From positions 1-29,359 of the forward strand of contig CAJUPO010000020.1 of the NCBI GenBank assembly GCA_910588145.1: a stretch of DNA of 29,359 nt. The letters run 5' to 3'. Every line of letters begins with the position of its first letter. The first letter of the stretch is position 1. The position numbers and the translations under genes were made by a program. This document shows, piece after piece, positions 6,415 to 13,782 of this stretch. Origin of the DNA: an uncultured Oscillospiraceae bacterium. Its GTDB lineage: Bacteria > Bacillota > Clostridia > Oscillospirales > Ruminococcaceae. Below the pieces are notes generated by a model. That model saw only the letters and a list, made by a program, of their open reading frames with translations, searched no databases and was not told the DNA's origin.

Positions 6415-6666
6415 TTGAATAAGAATGATAATGTAAACCATCCTGAGCATTATCAGGGAAAACGTGAGTGCATAGATATAATGATTGACTTATTTGGGAT
6501 AGAAGCGGTAATAGGATTTTGCAAATGTAATATATTTAAATACCGTTTCAGAGCAGATAAAAAGAACGGAGAGGAAGATATATTAAAAGCTCAGTGGTAT
6601 GAAAACAAGCTTTCTGAGTTGCTTAATATGAAAAAGGAGTTACATAAAAATGGACAAGTGTATTAA
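6415..6666 (+). CDS. DUF3310 phage protein
   Basis: The 83-aa protein opens with NVNHPEHYQGKRECIDIM, the hallmark of DUF3310 (phage proteins sometimes labelled nucleotide-kinase-like), and a C-terminal helix contains KAQWYENKL. Start TTG 6415 follows GAGGT with good spacing. The family is widespread in early regions of Gram-positive phages; its exact biochemical role is unsettled. The 3' end overlaps the following Cys-rich gene by 17 bases. Confidence 0.85.
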   Translation: MNKNDNVNHPEHYQGKRECIDIMIDLFGIEAVIGFCKCNIFKYRFRADKKNGEEDILKAQWYENKLSELLNMKKELHKNGQVY

Positions 6667-6793
6667 ATGTTTAAACCGTAAAAAGTGTATTGACAGTGCA
6701 AATTACAAGTTGCCTGAAAAATGTAATAAATACAGACCTGAGTCAATACCGGAATGGAAAAAGAAGCTGTACCGCAGTTTCATAAGGAGGTAG
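6650..6793 (+). CDS. Small Cys-rich protein
   Basis: The 47-aa protein starts MDKCIKCLNRKKC with a fourth Cys at residue 25 (CxxC-x6-C-x11-C), followed by a basic tail ending SFIRR. GGAG lies 10 bases before ATG 6650. It resembles the 29-codon gene at 6316 in its N-terminal CxxC and third Cys, and the two may be diverged duplicates. Function unknown. Confidence 0.62.
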   Translation: MDKCIKCLNRKKCIDSANYKLPEKCNKYRPESIPEWKKKLYRSFIRR

Positions 6794-6799
6794 AGCCTG

Positions 6800-7084
6800 A
6801 TGATTAAAATTTGTGAGCATTGCGGTGATGGATTCGTTACAGACAATAAGCGCAAAAGATTCTGCGACAGCTGCGCTAAGTTCCGTAAGAACAGAAGTGC
6901 AGCCCAGCTCAGGGCTAAGAAGCGGGGTACGGTATCTAAGAAATACGGAGAGCCAGTTGCACATAAGAATTGGTTTGAAAGGATTGAAGCCGTTACCCTG
7001 AGAGGTCAAAGTATGGGACTTTCTTACGGTCAGCTTATAGCAAGGGAAAGGAATAATATCGGAGGGATACAGTTTGACAGATGA
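6800..7084 (+). CDS. Zinc-finger phage protein upstream of the late regulator
   Basis: The 94-aa protein has two Cys pairs (C5-x2-C8 and C22-x2-C25) forming a small zinc-ribbon, then a basic stretch (RKNRSAAQLRAKKRG) and a helical C-terminus. AAGGAGG stands 9 bases before ATG 6800. It overlaps the sigma-like gene by 11 bases, so both are probably made together. Nucleic-acid binding is plausible from the basic zinc-ribbon; function is unknown. Confidence 0.7.
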   Translation: MIKICEHCGDGFVTDNKRKRFCDSCAKFRKNRSAAQLRAKKRGTVSKKYGEPVAHKNWFERIEAVTLRGQSMGLSYGQLIARERNNIGGIQFDR

Positions 7085-7526
7085 ACAGCTTGAGAAAGTA
7101 GCATGGCTTAACAGGGCATTTCATGCTGAGAAAAAAGTTAGGGCACTTGGTTCTTTACTGGAACGTGACAAAGAACGAGCGGAAGATATTTCTGCTAACT
7201 ATGATAAAAATGATAAAGGCAAGTCAGACAGCCGCACAAACGGAATAGAAGAAATTTTATTACTGCTTGCGGAATCAGAAGAAAAGCACGCTAAAGCTTT
7301 GAGAGAGTATGTTGGCTATCGGAGTGAGATCAGAAAATCACTTGAGGAATTACATGACGATGAATTGGAGGCCTTATTTACTCTGCGGTATCTAAATTAT
7401 CAGACTATGGATGAAATTGCTTTTGAAATGGGGTATGACAAAAGAAGTATCCAAAGAAAACATAAGTTAGGACTTGAAAAGTTGTCACCCTTTGTCATTG
7501 TATGTCACCCCTTGACTGTGATATAA
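7074..7526 (+). CDS. Late transcription regulator, sigma-region-4-like (DUF1492/ArpU/RinA type)
   Basis: The 150-aa protein has a helical N-terminal half and a C-terminal helix-turn-helix at about 95-135 (LEALFTLRYLNYQTMDEIA...GYDKRSIQRKHKLGLEKL), which resembles sigma-70 region 4. Proteins of this type directly precede terminase genes in many Bacillota phages, and RinA is known to activate the late terS promoter. TTG 7074 is the start, with GGAGGG 7-12 bases upstream. The last codons of the gene contain three phased TGTCA repeats and a -10 element, so the protein probably acts on its own 3' end. Confidence 0.8.
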   Translation: MTDEQLEKVAWLNRAFHAEKKVRALGSLLERDKERAEDISANYDKNDKGKSDSRTNGIEEILLLLAESEEKHAKALREYVGYRSEIRKSLEELHDDELEALFTLRYLNYQTMDEIAFEMGYDKRSIQRKHKLGLEKLSPFVIVCHPLTVI

Positions 7527-7527
7527 T
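7483..7527 (+). promoter_or_regulatory. Candidate late promoter with three phased activator repeats
   Basis: TGTCA occurs at 7483-7487, 7493-7497 and 7503-7507, spaced exactly 10 bp, so all lie on one face of the helix. An extended -10 (TGATATAAT, 7519-7527) follows, without a matching -35 at normal spacing. This is the layout of an activator-dependent promoter. It lies inside the end of the late-regulator gene and just before the terminase genes. Confidence 0.6.
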
Positions 7528-7563
7528 ATAAAATAGAAAAAAGCAGATGAACATAAAATATTT

Positions 7564-7590
7564 AAGCTCCGTCAAAAGCGGAGCTTTTAT
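7564..7590 (+). terminator. Hairpin in the terminase leader
   Basis: AAGCTCCG (7564-7571) and CGGAGCTT (7579-7586) form an 8-bp stem followed by TTATT. It could end early transcription, attenuate the late transcript, or act as a leader structure. Confidence 0.5.
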
Positions 7591-7621
7591 TATGCCTTGG
7601 TGCAGGAAAGGGAGTGAGGTA

Positions 7622-8152
7622 ATGCCGAAGAAGACAAAAGAATTAACCGATAAGCAAAAAAGGTTTTGTGAGGAGTACCTCATTGACCTTAATGCTACAC
7701 AGGCGGCAACCCGTGCAGGGTATTCAGCAAAGACAGCATATTCCACAGGACAGCGTACGCTGAAAATTGTTGAAGTGCAGGAATATATTTCTAAATTACA
7801 GAAAAAGAGGTCAAAGCGGACTGAGATTACAGCCGATAAGGTGATAGAGGAACTTGCGGCGATTGCATTTTCGGACAGAACAAAGATAGCCAGTGTAAAT
7901 GCAAATGGCACTGTTGATATAGCGGCAACAGACACACTGCCTGATGAAATTAAGAAAACCATATCATGCATAAAGGAAGGCAAATTCGGTGTTGAAGTAT
8001 CATCCTATGATAAAATCAAGGCTCTTGAGCTTCTCGGAAGGCATTTGGGTATGTTTACTGAACGCAAAGAGGATGGTATTTCAAAGGAACAGGAGATAAG
8101 CTTCAATATTGTTCCTGCTTCACAAAAATCTGATAGTCAAGACGAGGAATAG
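7622..8152 (+). CDS. terS: Terminase small subunit
   Basis: The 176-aa DNA-recognition subunit of the packaging motor recruits phage DNA to the large subunit. The N-terminus (ELTDKQKRFCEEYLIDLNAT, then QAATRAGYSAKTAYSTGQRTL) is the terminase_2 helix-turn-helix. The middle (ADKVIEELAAIAFSD) and end (ALELLGRHLGMF) are standard for the family. ATG 7622 is chosen because GGGAGTGAGGT lies immediately upstream. An ATG at 7547 in the same frame has no ribosome site and would translate the leader hairpin. It is followed two bases later by terL. Confidence 0.92.
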   Translation: MPKKTKELTDKQKRFCEEYLIDLNATQAATRAGYSAKTAYSTGQRTLKIVEVQEYISKLQKKRSKRTEITADKVIEELAAIAFSDRTKIASVNANGTVDIAATDTLPDEIKKTISCIKEGKFGVEVSSYDKIKALELLGRHLGMFTERKEDGISKEQEISFNIVPASQKSDSQDEE

Positions 8153-8154
8153 AT

Positions 8155-9381
8155 ATGGGCAAAACGATTTATGTAAATGATGTGTATATTCCGTTTTTAT
8201 CAGAGGAACGGAGCACACAGATATATTACGGAGGATCATCAAGCGGTAAGAGTTTCTTTTTAGCGCAGCGTGTTGTTATGGATAATTTAAGGGGAGTTAA
8301 CTGGCTGCTTACAAGAAACATTGGTAAAACAATACGAAATTCATTGTTTAATGAGATTAAAAAGGCCATCTCTGCATACGAAGTAAATCATTTATATTCA
8401 ATAAATAAATCCGATATGGTTATTACCTGTAAGGAAAACGGTAAGCAAATATTATTTGCGGGATTGGACGATGTAGAGAAACTTAAATCCATAACTCCTG
8501 CGAATGGAGTTCTGGAAAGAATTTGGATAGAAGAAGCAACGGAAGTTAAACGCGAAGCGTATTTACAGCTAAAGAAAAGACTTAGAGGGTATTCGCCGTT
8601 TAAAAAAGCAATTATATTATCCTTCAATCCTATTTTAAAAACCCATTGGATATATAAAGACTTTTTTAAAAATTGGCAGGATGATAAAACGATATACAGG
8701 GACAGCGATATATCGATATTAAAAACCACTTACAAGGATAATAAATTTCTGACTGACGGCGATATATACAGTCTTGAAAATGAAAGTGATGAGTACTTTA
8801 GGAATGTATATACTTACGGAAACTGGGGAGTACTGGGGCATGTTATTTTTAAAAACTGGATTGTTGAAGACCTGAGCGAATCAATATCCGGATTTGATCA
8901 TATTTATAACGGCATGGACTTTGGCTACTCATCGGATCCTAACGCATTGATAAGGCTTCATCTTGATAAAAAGAATAAAAAGATATACGTTTTTGACGAA
9001 TGGTATCAGGCGGGCATGAGTGATGATGAACTTGCGGAAGTGTGCAGAGGATTTTTTAAAGGCGGTATTATCACATGCGACAGCTCAGAGCCAAAGACTA
9101 TTGATTATCTTTCATTAAACGGCATTAATGCGGTACCCGCAGTAAAAGGACCCGACAGTATAAACAGAGGCATTCGGTATTTACAGGGATATGAAATTAT
9201 AATAAATAAAGACTGTCAGAATTTCAGAAACGAAATTGAACAGTATCATTGGAAAGAAGATAAGTACGGCAATGCAATGGCTAAGCCGGTTGATGCGAAT
9301 AACCATTTGATTGACGCTTTAAGGTATGCGATAGAGGACGAAATGCTTGAAGCTGAGATAACGGCAGGAAAGAGGTTATGA
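8155..9381 (+). CDS. terL: Terminase large subunit (PBSX family)
   Basis: This 408-aa ATPase/nuclease pumps DNA into the prohead and cuts it. Walker A is GGSSSGKS (26-33) and Walker B is RIWIEEATE with catalytic Glu near 126-127. The C-terminal RNase-H-like nuclease keeps its acidic triad in DFGYSSDP (D255), CDSS (D309) and NHLIDALRYA (D387). Length and motifs fit the PBSX-type terminase. ATG 8155 follows GAGGAA; the end overlaps the next small gene by 4 bases (ATGA). Confidence 0.96.
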   Translation: MGKTIYVNDVYIPFLSEERSTQIYYGGSSSGKSFFLAQRVVMDNLRGVNWLLTRNIGKTIRNSLFNEIKKAISAYEVNHLYSINKSDMVITCKENGKQILFAGLDDVEKLKSITPANGVLERIWIEEATEVKREAYLQLKKRLRGYSPFKKAIILSFNPILKTHWIYKDFFKNWQDDKTIYRDSDISILKTTYKDNKFLTDGDIYSLENESDEYFRNVYTYGNWGVLGHVIFKNWIVEDLSESISGFDHIYNGMDFGYSSDPNALIRLHLDKKNKKIYVFDEWYQAGMSDDELAEVCRGFFKGGIITCDSSEPKTIDYLSLNGINAVPAVKGPDSINRGIRYLQGYEIIINKDCQNFRNEIEQYHWKEDKYGNAMAKPVDANNHLIDALRYAIEDEMLEAEITAGKRL

Positions 9382-9536
9382 TCATGTGCAGTCATGAAGC
9401 TATTTGGATATGCGAATGCAAGGTATGTAAAAAATGCGGCATGACCTTATTAAATGACAATAGGATATATTTTGATAGAAAGCTGCCGGATTACAGACCA
9501 AAAAGGAAGGGCAGAAAAAATGAGCAGAAATATTAA
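9378..9536 (+). CDS. Small Cys-cluster protein between terminase and portal
   Basis: A 52-aa protein overlaps the terL stop by ATGA and the portal start by 17 bases. It contains C4, C12, C14, C17 and C20 (SHEAIW-ICECKVCKKCG), a likely zinc site, then a basic tail (DYRPKRKGRKNEQKY). AGGAAAGAGG is upstream. Several small Cys-rich proteins occur in this phage; this one lies inside the packaging operon. Function unknown. Confidence 0.65.
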   Translation: MIMCSHEAIWICECKVCKKCGMTLLNDNRIYFDRKLPDYRPKRKGRKNEQKY

Positions 9537-10941
9537 AACAATATATCCGGATTATTCAGCTGAATGCAGAAAATTAAATGAAGATGGTTTTACACTTGAT
9601 TTATTATATAAAATAATCAGTAAGCATAAAGATAATTCTGCATATAACAGAAAGCTGTATGAAAGATATATGACCCTCGAAAGCGCTGTCCCAATAATGA
9701 ATAGGGAATCAAGATTCGAGGAATCACACCCCATAAATAATAAAATCAACAACGACTTTTTCGGTGAGATAATTGATTTTAAAACCGGATATTTTGCCGG
9801 CAAGCCCATTACATACGGTTATAGCAAAGGTCAGGAATCGGCAGCCGCAAGCGGCGGGGCAGAGGGCGTTTATGAGGCTTCAAAGTTAATAACGGATTTT
9901 ACAGCCCGAAATAATATGTACGGCGCTGATATGGAAATAACAAAGCTTGCAAGCATTTATGGATATGCCGGCAGGCTTTTTTATATTGATACGGACGGGC
10001 ACGAGCGTGTAATGCCTGTTCACGGATATGAAAGCATAATACTGTCTACAACGAATATTACTGAGCCGGAATATGCGGTAAGATATTTTTGTACAAAAAG
10101 TATTAGCGGCTCTAAAAAATGGATTGTTGAATTTTATGATGAAACCTTTGTAACGACTTATGAGGGGAATCTAAGCCAGCTTACGGAGGTTGAAAAGAAA
10201 TCTCATATGTTTGATTACTGTCCGCTCCAGGGCATACCAAACAATAAGGAAATGCTTGGAGACGCAGAAAAAGTACTCGCCCTAATTGATGATTATGACA
10301 AAGTATTATCAGACAATTCGAATGAAGTAGAAAGTTTTGTTCATGCGTATATGATTTTTGAAAATCTGCACGTTGATGATAAGGCTATTAAGGAGGGGCA
10401 AAAAAACGGATCCTTTAAATTTAGGACTTCCGGAACGCAGCAGGGCAAAGTATATTTTCTGACTAAGGAAATAAACGATGCATTTACAGAACATCATCTG
10501 GAGCGCCTTGAAGATAATATTTATCGGTTCAGTGAAACACCGAATCTCGGCGATGAAAGTTTCGGAAATGCAAGCGGTGTAAGTCTTAAGTTTAAGCTTC
10601 ACGGACTTGAAATAAAATGCGGTATGTTTCAGGCGCAAATGATGAACGCAGCGCAGTATATGTGGAAACTCCTTGCTTCTGCATGGAGGAAAAAAGGCAA
10701 AACAATTGATCCGCTTCAAGTGACAATGGATTTTAACCGAAACTTTCCTCTGGACCTGTCAAGCGAGGCACAAACTGTGCAGGCTCTTATTGCGGCAGGA
10801 TTGCCAAAAGAAGTCGCATACAGTCAGCTGTCCTTTGTTGACGATGTGGATTACATTATGCAGATGATCGATAAAGAGAAAGACGGCATATCATCGCTTA
10901 TTGATGACGACCTGGAAATTAATAATGAAAATTTATCTTAA
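9520..10941 (+). CDS. Portal protein (SPP1 gp6 family)
   Basis: The 473-aa subunit of the dodecameric portal is the channel at the capsid vertex through which DNA passes. The family signature HPINNKINNDFFGEIIDF...TGYFAGKPITYGY is near residues 55-105, and the stem/crown region SGVSLKFKLHGLEIK is around 345-360. ATG 9520 is preferred, with GGAAGGG about 10 bases upstream. An in-frame ATG at 9454 would extend deep into the preceding gene and lacks a ribosome site. It is followed by the MuF head protein as in SPP1 (gp6-gp7). Confidence 0.93.
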   Translation: MSRNIKTIYPDYSAECRKLNEDGFTLDLLYKIISKHKDNSAYNRKLYERYMTLESAVPIMNRESRFEESHPINNKINNDFFGEIIDFKTGYFAGKPITYGYSKGQESAAASGGAEGVYEASKLITDFTARNNMYGADMEITKLASIYGYAGRLFYIDTDGHERVMPVHGYESIILSTTNITEPEYAVRYFCTKSISGSKKWIVEFYDETFVTTYEGNLSQLTEVEKKSHMFDYCPLQGIPNNKEMLGDAEKVLALIDDYDKVLSDNSNEVESFVHAYMIFENLHVDDKAIKEGQKNGSFKFRTSGTQQGKVYFLTKEINDAFTEHHLERLEDNIYRFSETPNLGDESFGNASGVSLKFKLHGLEIKCGMFQAQMMNAAQYMWKLLASAWRKKGKTIDPLQVTMDFNRNFPLDLSSEAQTVQALIAAGLPKEVAYSQLSFVDDVDYIMQMIDKEKDGISSLIDDDLEINNENLS

Positions 10942-10961
10942 AATAATACGGAGGATTTTAT

Positions 10962-12674
10962 ATGCCTCAGGCAAAGCAGGGGCTTAATGAACTATTGCAT
11001 GAAATCAGGCGCATAGAGCAAAGCCGCGAGATACTGACAGAGAAGAAAATAAGAAAAATTTATAAACAGCTGTTAAAGGAACTAAATCATTTTCTTGCAG
11101 ATGAATATGTGAGATATTCAAAGGAAGGTAAGCTTACAGTCGCTATGCTTCAGGAAAAATCTCTGTACGCGAAGTTTTTAGAAGAAATTGAAGCCAATAT
11201 TAATAATTTGACTCCGGAAATAGCTGAGCTTATAAGAAAAACAGTGGAAGATACATATACCGGGTGCTATAAAGGAATGTCAGATGCAGTGCTGAACGCA
11301 GAAAACACAAAATCCGCATTGAAGTATCTAAAAAATTTGAATGTTCGGCCGGAGGTTATGAAAAGAGCAATTGAAAATCCTATAAGTGGTCTGACATTAC
11401 CGGATATTCTTGAAAGAAACCGCAGGGAAGTAATCTACGATATTAAACAGCAGATAAATATAAGCCTGATGAATGGAGACAGATATGAAACAACAGCCAG
11501 AAAGATAGCGGAAAAACTTGACATGAGCTATGCTAAAGCTACCAATATTGTACGTACTGAAACGCACAGAGTAACAGAAAGCGGCTTTATGGACGGTGCT
11601 AAAGATATATCAGAAGCCCTTGAAGAAACTGGATTTGTTTATACTGCTGTGTGGCGCACTATGAAGGATGAGCGTGTACGACCACAGCAAAGATACCATA
11701 CCCGATCAGGATGGAAAACCTCGAAAAGTAAAAACGGCGCTAATCATCAAAAAATGGAGGGTGCTATAATACAGGCGGGGGGCAGTTTTGAACTTGAACC
11801 TGGTGTTTATGCCGAGTGCCCTGGGGCGAGCGGAACTGCAAGAAATGACTGCCGGTGCAGGTGTTTTCTTGAATATGAATTGATGTCGGCCGAGGAGTTT
11901 GCTGAGAAAAGCGGTAGGAGCATCGAAAAAGTTAGGAAAAAGGTTGAAAAAGAGTTTACAAAGGGTGATAGTGGTGGTATAATAAATACGGATGATATTG
12001 ACTATATGAGTAATAGTTTTAGACCTAAATATGGAAAAGAAACTATTGACAAAGTGGGTAAAATCAAAATACCTGTTAAAAAAGTTGAAAATAGTCAATT
12101 TGAAATTTATACGGATATTGAAAATACACCTAAAAACAAGGCTGTAAGGCTTACTGAAAAAAATATGCGTAATGTAGCCAACCAACTGCCTAAAGACTTT
12201 GAAATGCCTAAAATAGTTGTTATTGATTTTGATAAGTATAATTTAAACACAGATGCAATAGGCGGTTATCGAAAAGAAACAAATACAATGTACATTAACA
12301 GCAAGTATGACACACCGGAAAAAATAACAGCATATATTAACAAAACAAAGGGATATTTTTCAAATAATACTGAAGTAGCTCCGTATTTGCATGAGTTAGG
12401 GCATAAGCAATATGAAGACACTTTAGTAAAGTACGCCGAAAAAAATAATGTAAGTGTTGATAAGGCTAGGTATATTGTGGAAAATAAGTTGATGGAATAT
12501 GTTAGTGAAAAAAGAAAAGATGATCTGGAATTTATTAAGCATAGTATAAGTGGATATGCCGAAAAAAGTTACAGCAAACACAAGTATTCTGAACTGTTTG
12601 CTGAATGTTTTTCAGCAGAGTTTAGTAATGATTGTATTGAAAATACGCTTAAAATAATTGACTTAAAGAGGTGA
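10962..12674 (+). CDS. MuF minor head protein fused to an HExxH metallopeptidase-like toxin domain
   Basis: The 570-aa protein has residues 1-310 as an SPP1 gp7/MuF minor head protein, with WRTMKDERVR at 231-240 and the conserved Cys cluster NDCRCRCF at 296-302. A linker (311-345, rich in Ser/Gly/Asp) leads to a domain not needed for head assembly. This contains H477-E-L-G-H481, the zinc-binding HExxH motif, and ELFAECFSAEF (544-554), whose Glu can be the third zinc ligand. MuF proteins with variable C-terminal toxin domains are known phage polymorphic toxins. The C-terminal coding part looks more AT-rich and Lys/Asn-rich than the MuF part, suggesting a swapped-in cassette. A small acidic gene follows directly and may be the immunity partner. 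Confidence 0.88.
   Translation: MPQAKQGLNELLHEIRRIEQSREILTEKKIRKIYKQLLKELNHFLADEYVRYSKEGKLTVAMLQEKSLYAKFLEEIEANINNLTPEIAELIRKTVEDTYTGCYKGMSDAVLNAENTKSALKYLKNLNVRPEVMKRAIENPISGLTLPDILERNRREVIYDIKQQINISLMNGDRYETTARKIAEKLDMSYAKATNIVRTETHRVTESGFMDGAKDISEALEETGFVYTAVWRTMKDERVRPQQRYHTRSGWKTSKSKNGANHQKMEGAIIQAGGSFELEPGVYAECPGASGTARNDCRCRCFLEYELMSAEEFAEKSGRSIEKVRKKVEKEFTKGDSGGIINTDDIDYMSNSFRPKYGKETIDKVGKIKIPVKKVENSQFEIYTDIENTPKNKAVRLTEKNMRNVANQLPKDFEMPKIVVIDFDKYNLNTDAIGGYRKETNTMYINSKYDTPEKITAYINKTKGYFSNNTEVAPYLHELGHKQYEDTLVKYAEKNNVSVDKARYIVENKLMEYVSEKRKDDLEFIKHSISGYAEKSYSKHKYSELFAECFSAEFSNDCIENTLKIIDLKR
11955..11983 (+). promoter_or_regulatory. Internal promoter at the MuF/toxin domain junction
   Basis: TTTACA (11955-11960), a 17-base spacer and TATAAT (11978-11983), with TGG before the -10 giving an extended -10. 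It encodes the Lys/Gly/Ser linker between MuF and the HExxH domain. It could supply transcript for the downstream immunity candidate in the lysogen. Consensus match only. Confidence 0.45.
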
Positions 12675-12679
12675 TAAAT

Positions 12680-12844
12680 ATGGTTTTACCTAGTGAAGAA
12701 GAATTAAAATTGTGGGATATTATTGAAAATGGAACTGAAGAAGAAAAAGTACAAGCAAGAAAAGAACTAGATGAATTAATTAAAAAAGAAATGGAAGAAG
12801 AAAAGAAAAACCCACCACCTTGGGCCGGGATAATAGAATTTTAA
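12680..12844 (+). CDS. Small acidic protein, candidate immunity to the MuF toxin
   Basis: The 54-aa protein is very rich in Glu and Lys, with a predicted long helix (residues 6-42) and a short tail containing PPPWAGIIEF. AGAGGTGA is the ribosome site, and the gene begins 5 bases after the MuF-toxin stop. It lacks similarity to any head protein I know and ends in its own terminator. In polymorphic toxin loci the immunity gene sits exactly here. An acidic binder would suit a basic peptidase domain, but this is inference from position. Confidence 0.6.
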   Translation: MVLPSEEELKLWDIIENGTEEEKVQARKELDELIKKEMEEEKKNPPPWAGIIEF

Positions 12845-12876
12845 AAGGCACTTAACAGTATGTTAGGTGCTTTTTT
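12845..12876 (+). terminator. Terminator after the candidate immunity gene
   Basis: AAGGCACTTAACA (12845-12857) pairs with TGTTAGGTGC plus T residues (12861-12873) around a 3-base loop, followed by a six-T run. Its position inside the head operon is unusual and marks the end of the toxin cassette. Confidence 0.75.
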
Positions 12877-13061
12877 AATACCCAAAAATAATAAAACAGT
12901 GGAAAGAATTGATTTTATGTTAGTAAAAATTACAGGAAAGAGAAACGAAGGAGTATTGACAGTTTCAAACTTTAGAAAACTCAATTTTGGGGTTTCAGAA
13001 TAAAATTTACTAATTCCAATTTTGGACTCAGTAATTACAAATCTGGATTAAGTTATAATTA
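12877..13061. other. Gene-free spacer within the head operon
   Basis: The only frames are very short; the longest starts at the ATG in 12917-12919 and has 28 codons without a clear ribosome site. The 9-mer CAATTTTGG occurs twice (12982-12990 and 13017-13025). I see no convincing promoter with both elements. It may be scar sequence left by cassette exchange. Confidence 0.4.
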
Positions 13062-13096
13062 AACGCTTTAGCAATGGTTAAGGCGTTATTTTTATG
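13062..13096 (+). terminator. Second hairpin terminator before the scaffold gene
   Basis: AACGCTTTA (13062-13070) pairs with TAAGGCGTT (13079-13087, one wobble), followed by ATTTTTA. It is the second terminator-like hairpin in this 300-base gap. Confidence 0.6.
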
Positions 13097-13144
13097 CCCT
13101 GAGCAAGGCGTAAAACTGCTTAGAATAAAAATGGAGGTTATTAT

Positions 13145-13780
13145 ATGGAAAATGGAACAAATGAAACTGCCCAGGTCGATGAACAGTTAGGCAAAGATTC
13201 GAAAGGGCAGACAGCAGAAGTCGAATCTAAAACAGAAGGCGGTGAAAAAAACAATACGGTAAATTTTGAAAAGCTTGTTCAAGCAAAAGCCAATAAGCTT
13301 GCAGCGGAAATAAGTAAAAAGAATGCCCAGCTTCAAAAGGAACTGGATACTTTAAAAAGAGAAAAAATGACTGCTGAAGAATTAAAACAGCTTGAAATGT
13401 CAGAAAAGGAAAAAACGCTTGCAGAGCGTGAAAAAATGCTTTTGGACAAGGAAAGCAGACTTATTGCAATAAGAGCTATTAAAGAAGCGGGTCTTGATGA
13501 CGGAAGCGATAAAGCTCTTGAACTTGTAGATTTTGTAATGGCGGAGAATGAGGATTCGATTAAAAATAAGGTAAAAGCTTTTGGCGAACTTGTAAATAAG
13601 TTTGTTGAATCTAAGGTGGGGAAGATATTTAAGGATAACGGAAGAAATCCAAATAATTCAAATGTCAGTACGGGGGATGAAAGAAAGAGTAATAGTGTAG
13701 CTGAAAACCTCGGAAAAGCGAGAGCCGAAAAACAAAAGCAGTCAAATAGTATCCTGAATTTTTACAGAGGAGGTAAATAA
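13145..13780 (+). CDS. Capsid scaffolding protein (DUF4355)
   Basis: This 211-aa protein has an acidic, disordered start, a long coiled coil (about 60-115, rich in Lys/Glu/Leu: QKELDTLKREK...LAEREKMLLDKES) and a compact C-terminus with RAIKEAGL. This is the pattern of DUF4355 scaffolds placed just before the capsid gene. It directs prohead assembly and is lost on maturation. Start ATG 13145 follows GGAGG. Confidence 0.88.
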   Translation: MENGTNETAQVDEQLGKDSKGQTAEVESKTEGGEKNNTVNFEKLVQAKANKLAAEISKKNAQLQKELDTLKREKMTAEELKQLEMSEKEKTLAEREKMLLDKESRLIAIRAIKEAGLDDGSDKALELVDFVMAENEDSIKNKVKAFGELVNKFVESKVGKIFKDNGRNPNNSNVSTGDERKSNSVAENLGKARAEKQKQSNSILNFYRGGK

Positions 13781-13782
13781 AT

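Noticed and set aside
7511..7527. TTGACT directly before TATAAT as a classical promoter
   Set aside because: The spacing is only a few bases, far below 16-18, so TTGACT cannot be the -35; an activator-dependent extended -10 fits better.
7547..7621. Upstream in-frame ATG for the small terminase
   Set aside because: It has no ribosome site and would translate the leader hairpin; ATG 7622 has a strong site and matches the family N-terminus.
9454..9519. Upstream in-frame ATG for the portal gene
   Set aside because: It lies inside the small Cys-cluster gene and lacks a ribosome site; ATG 9520 has GGAAGGG at good spacing.
12917..13003. 28-codon frame (MLVKITGKRN...) in the gap before the scaffold gene
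   Set aside because: No clear ribosome site, no known family, and it lies between two terminators; kept only as possible scar sequence.
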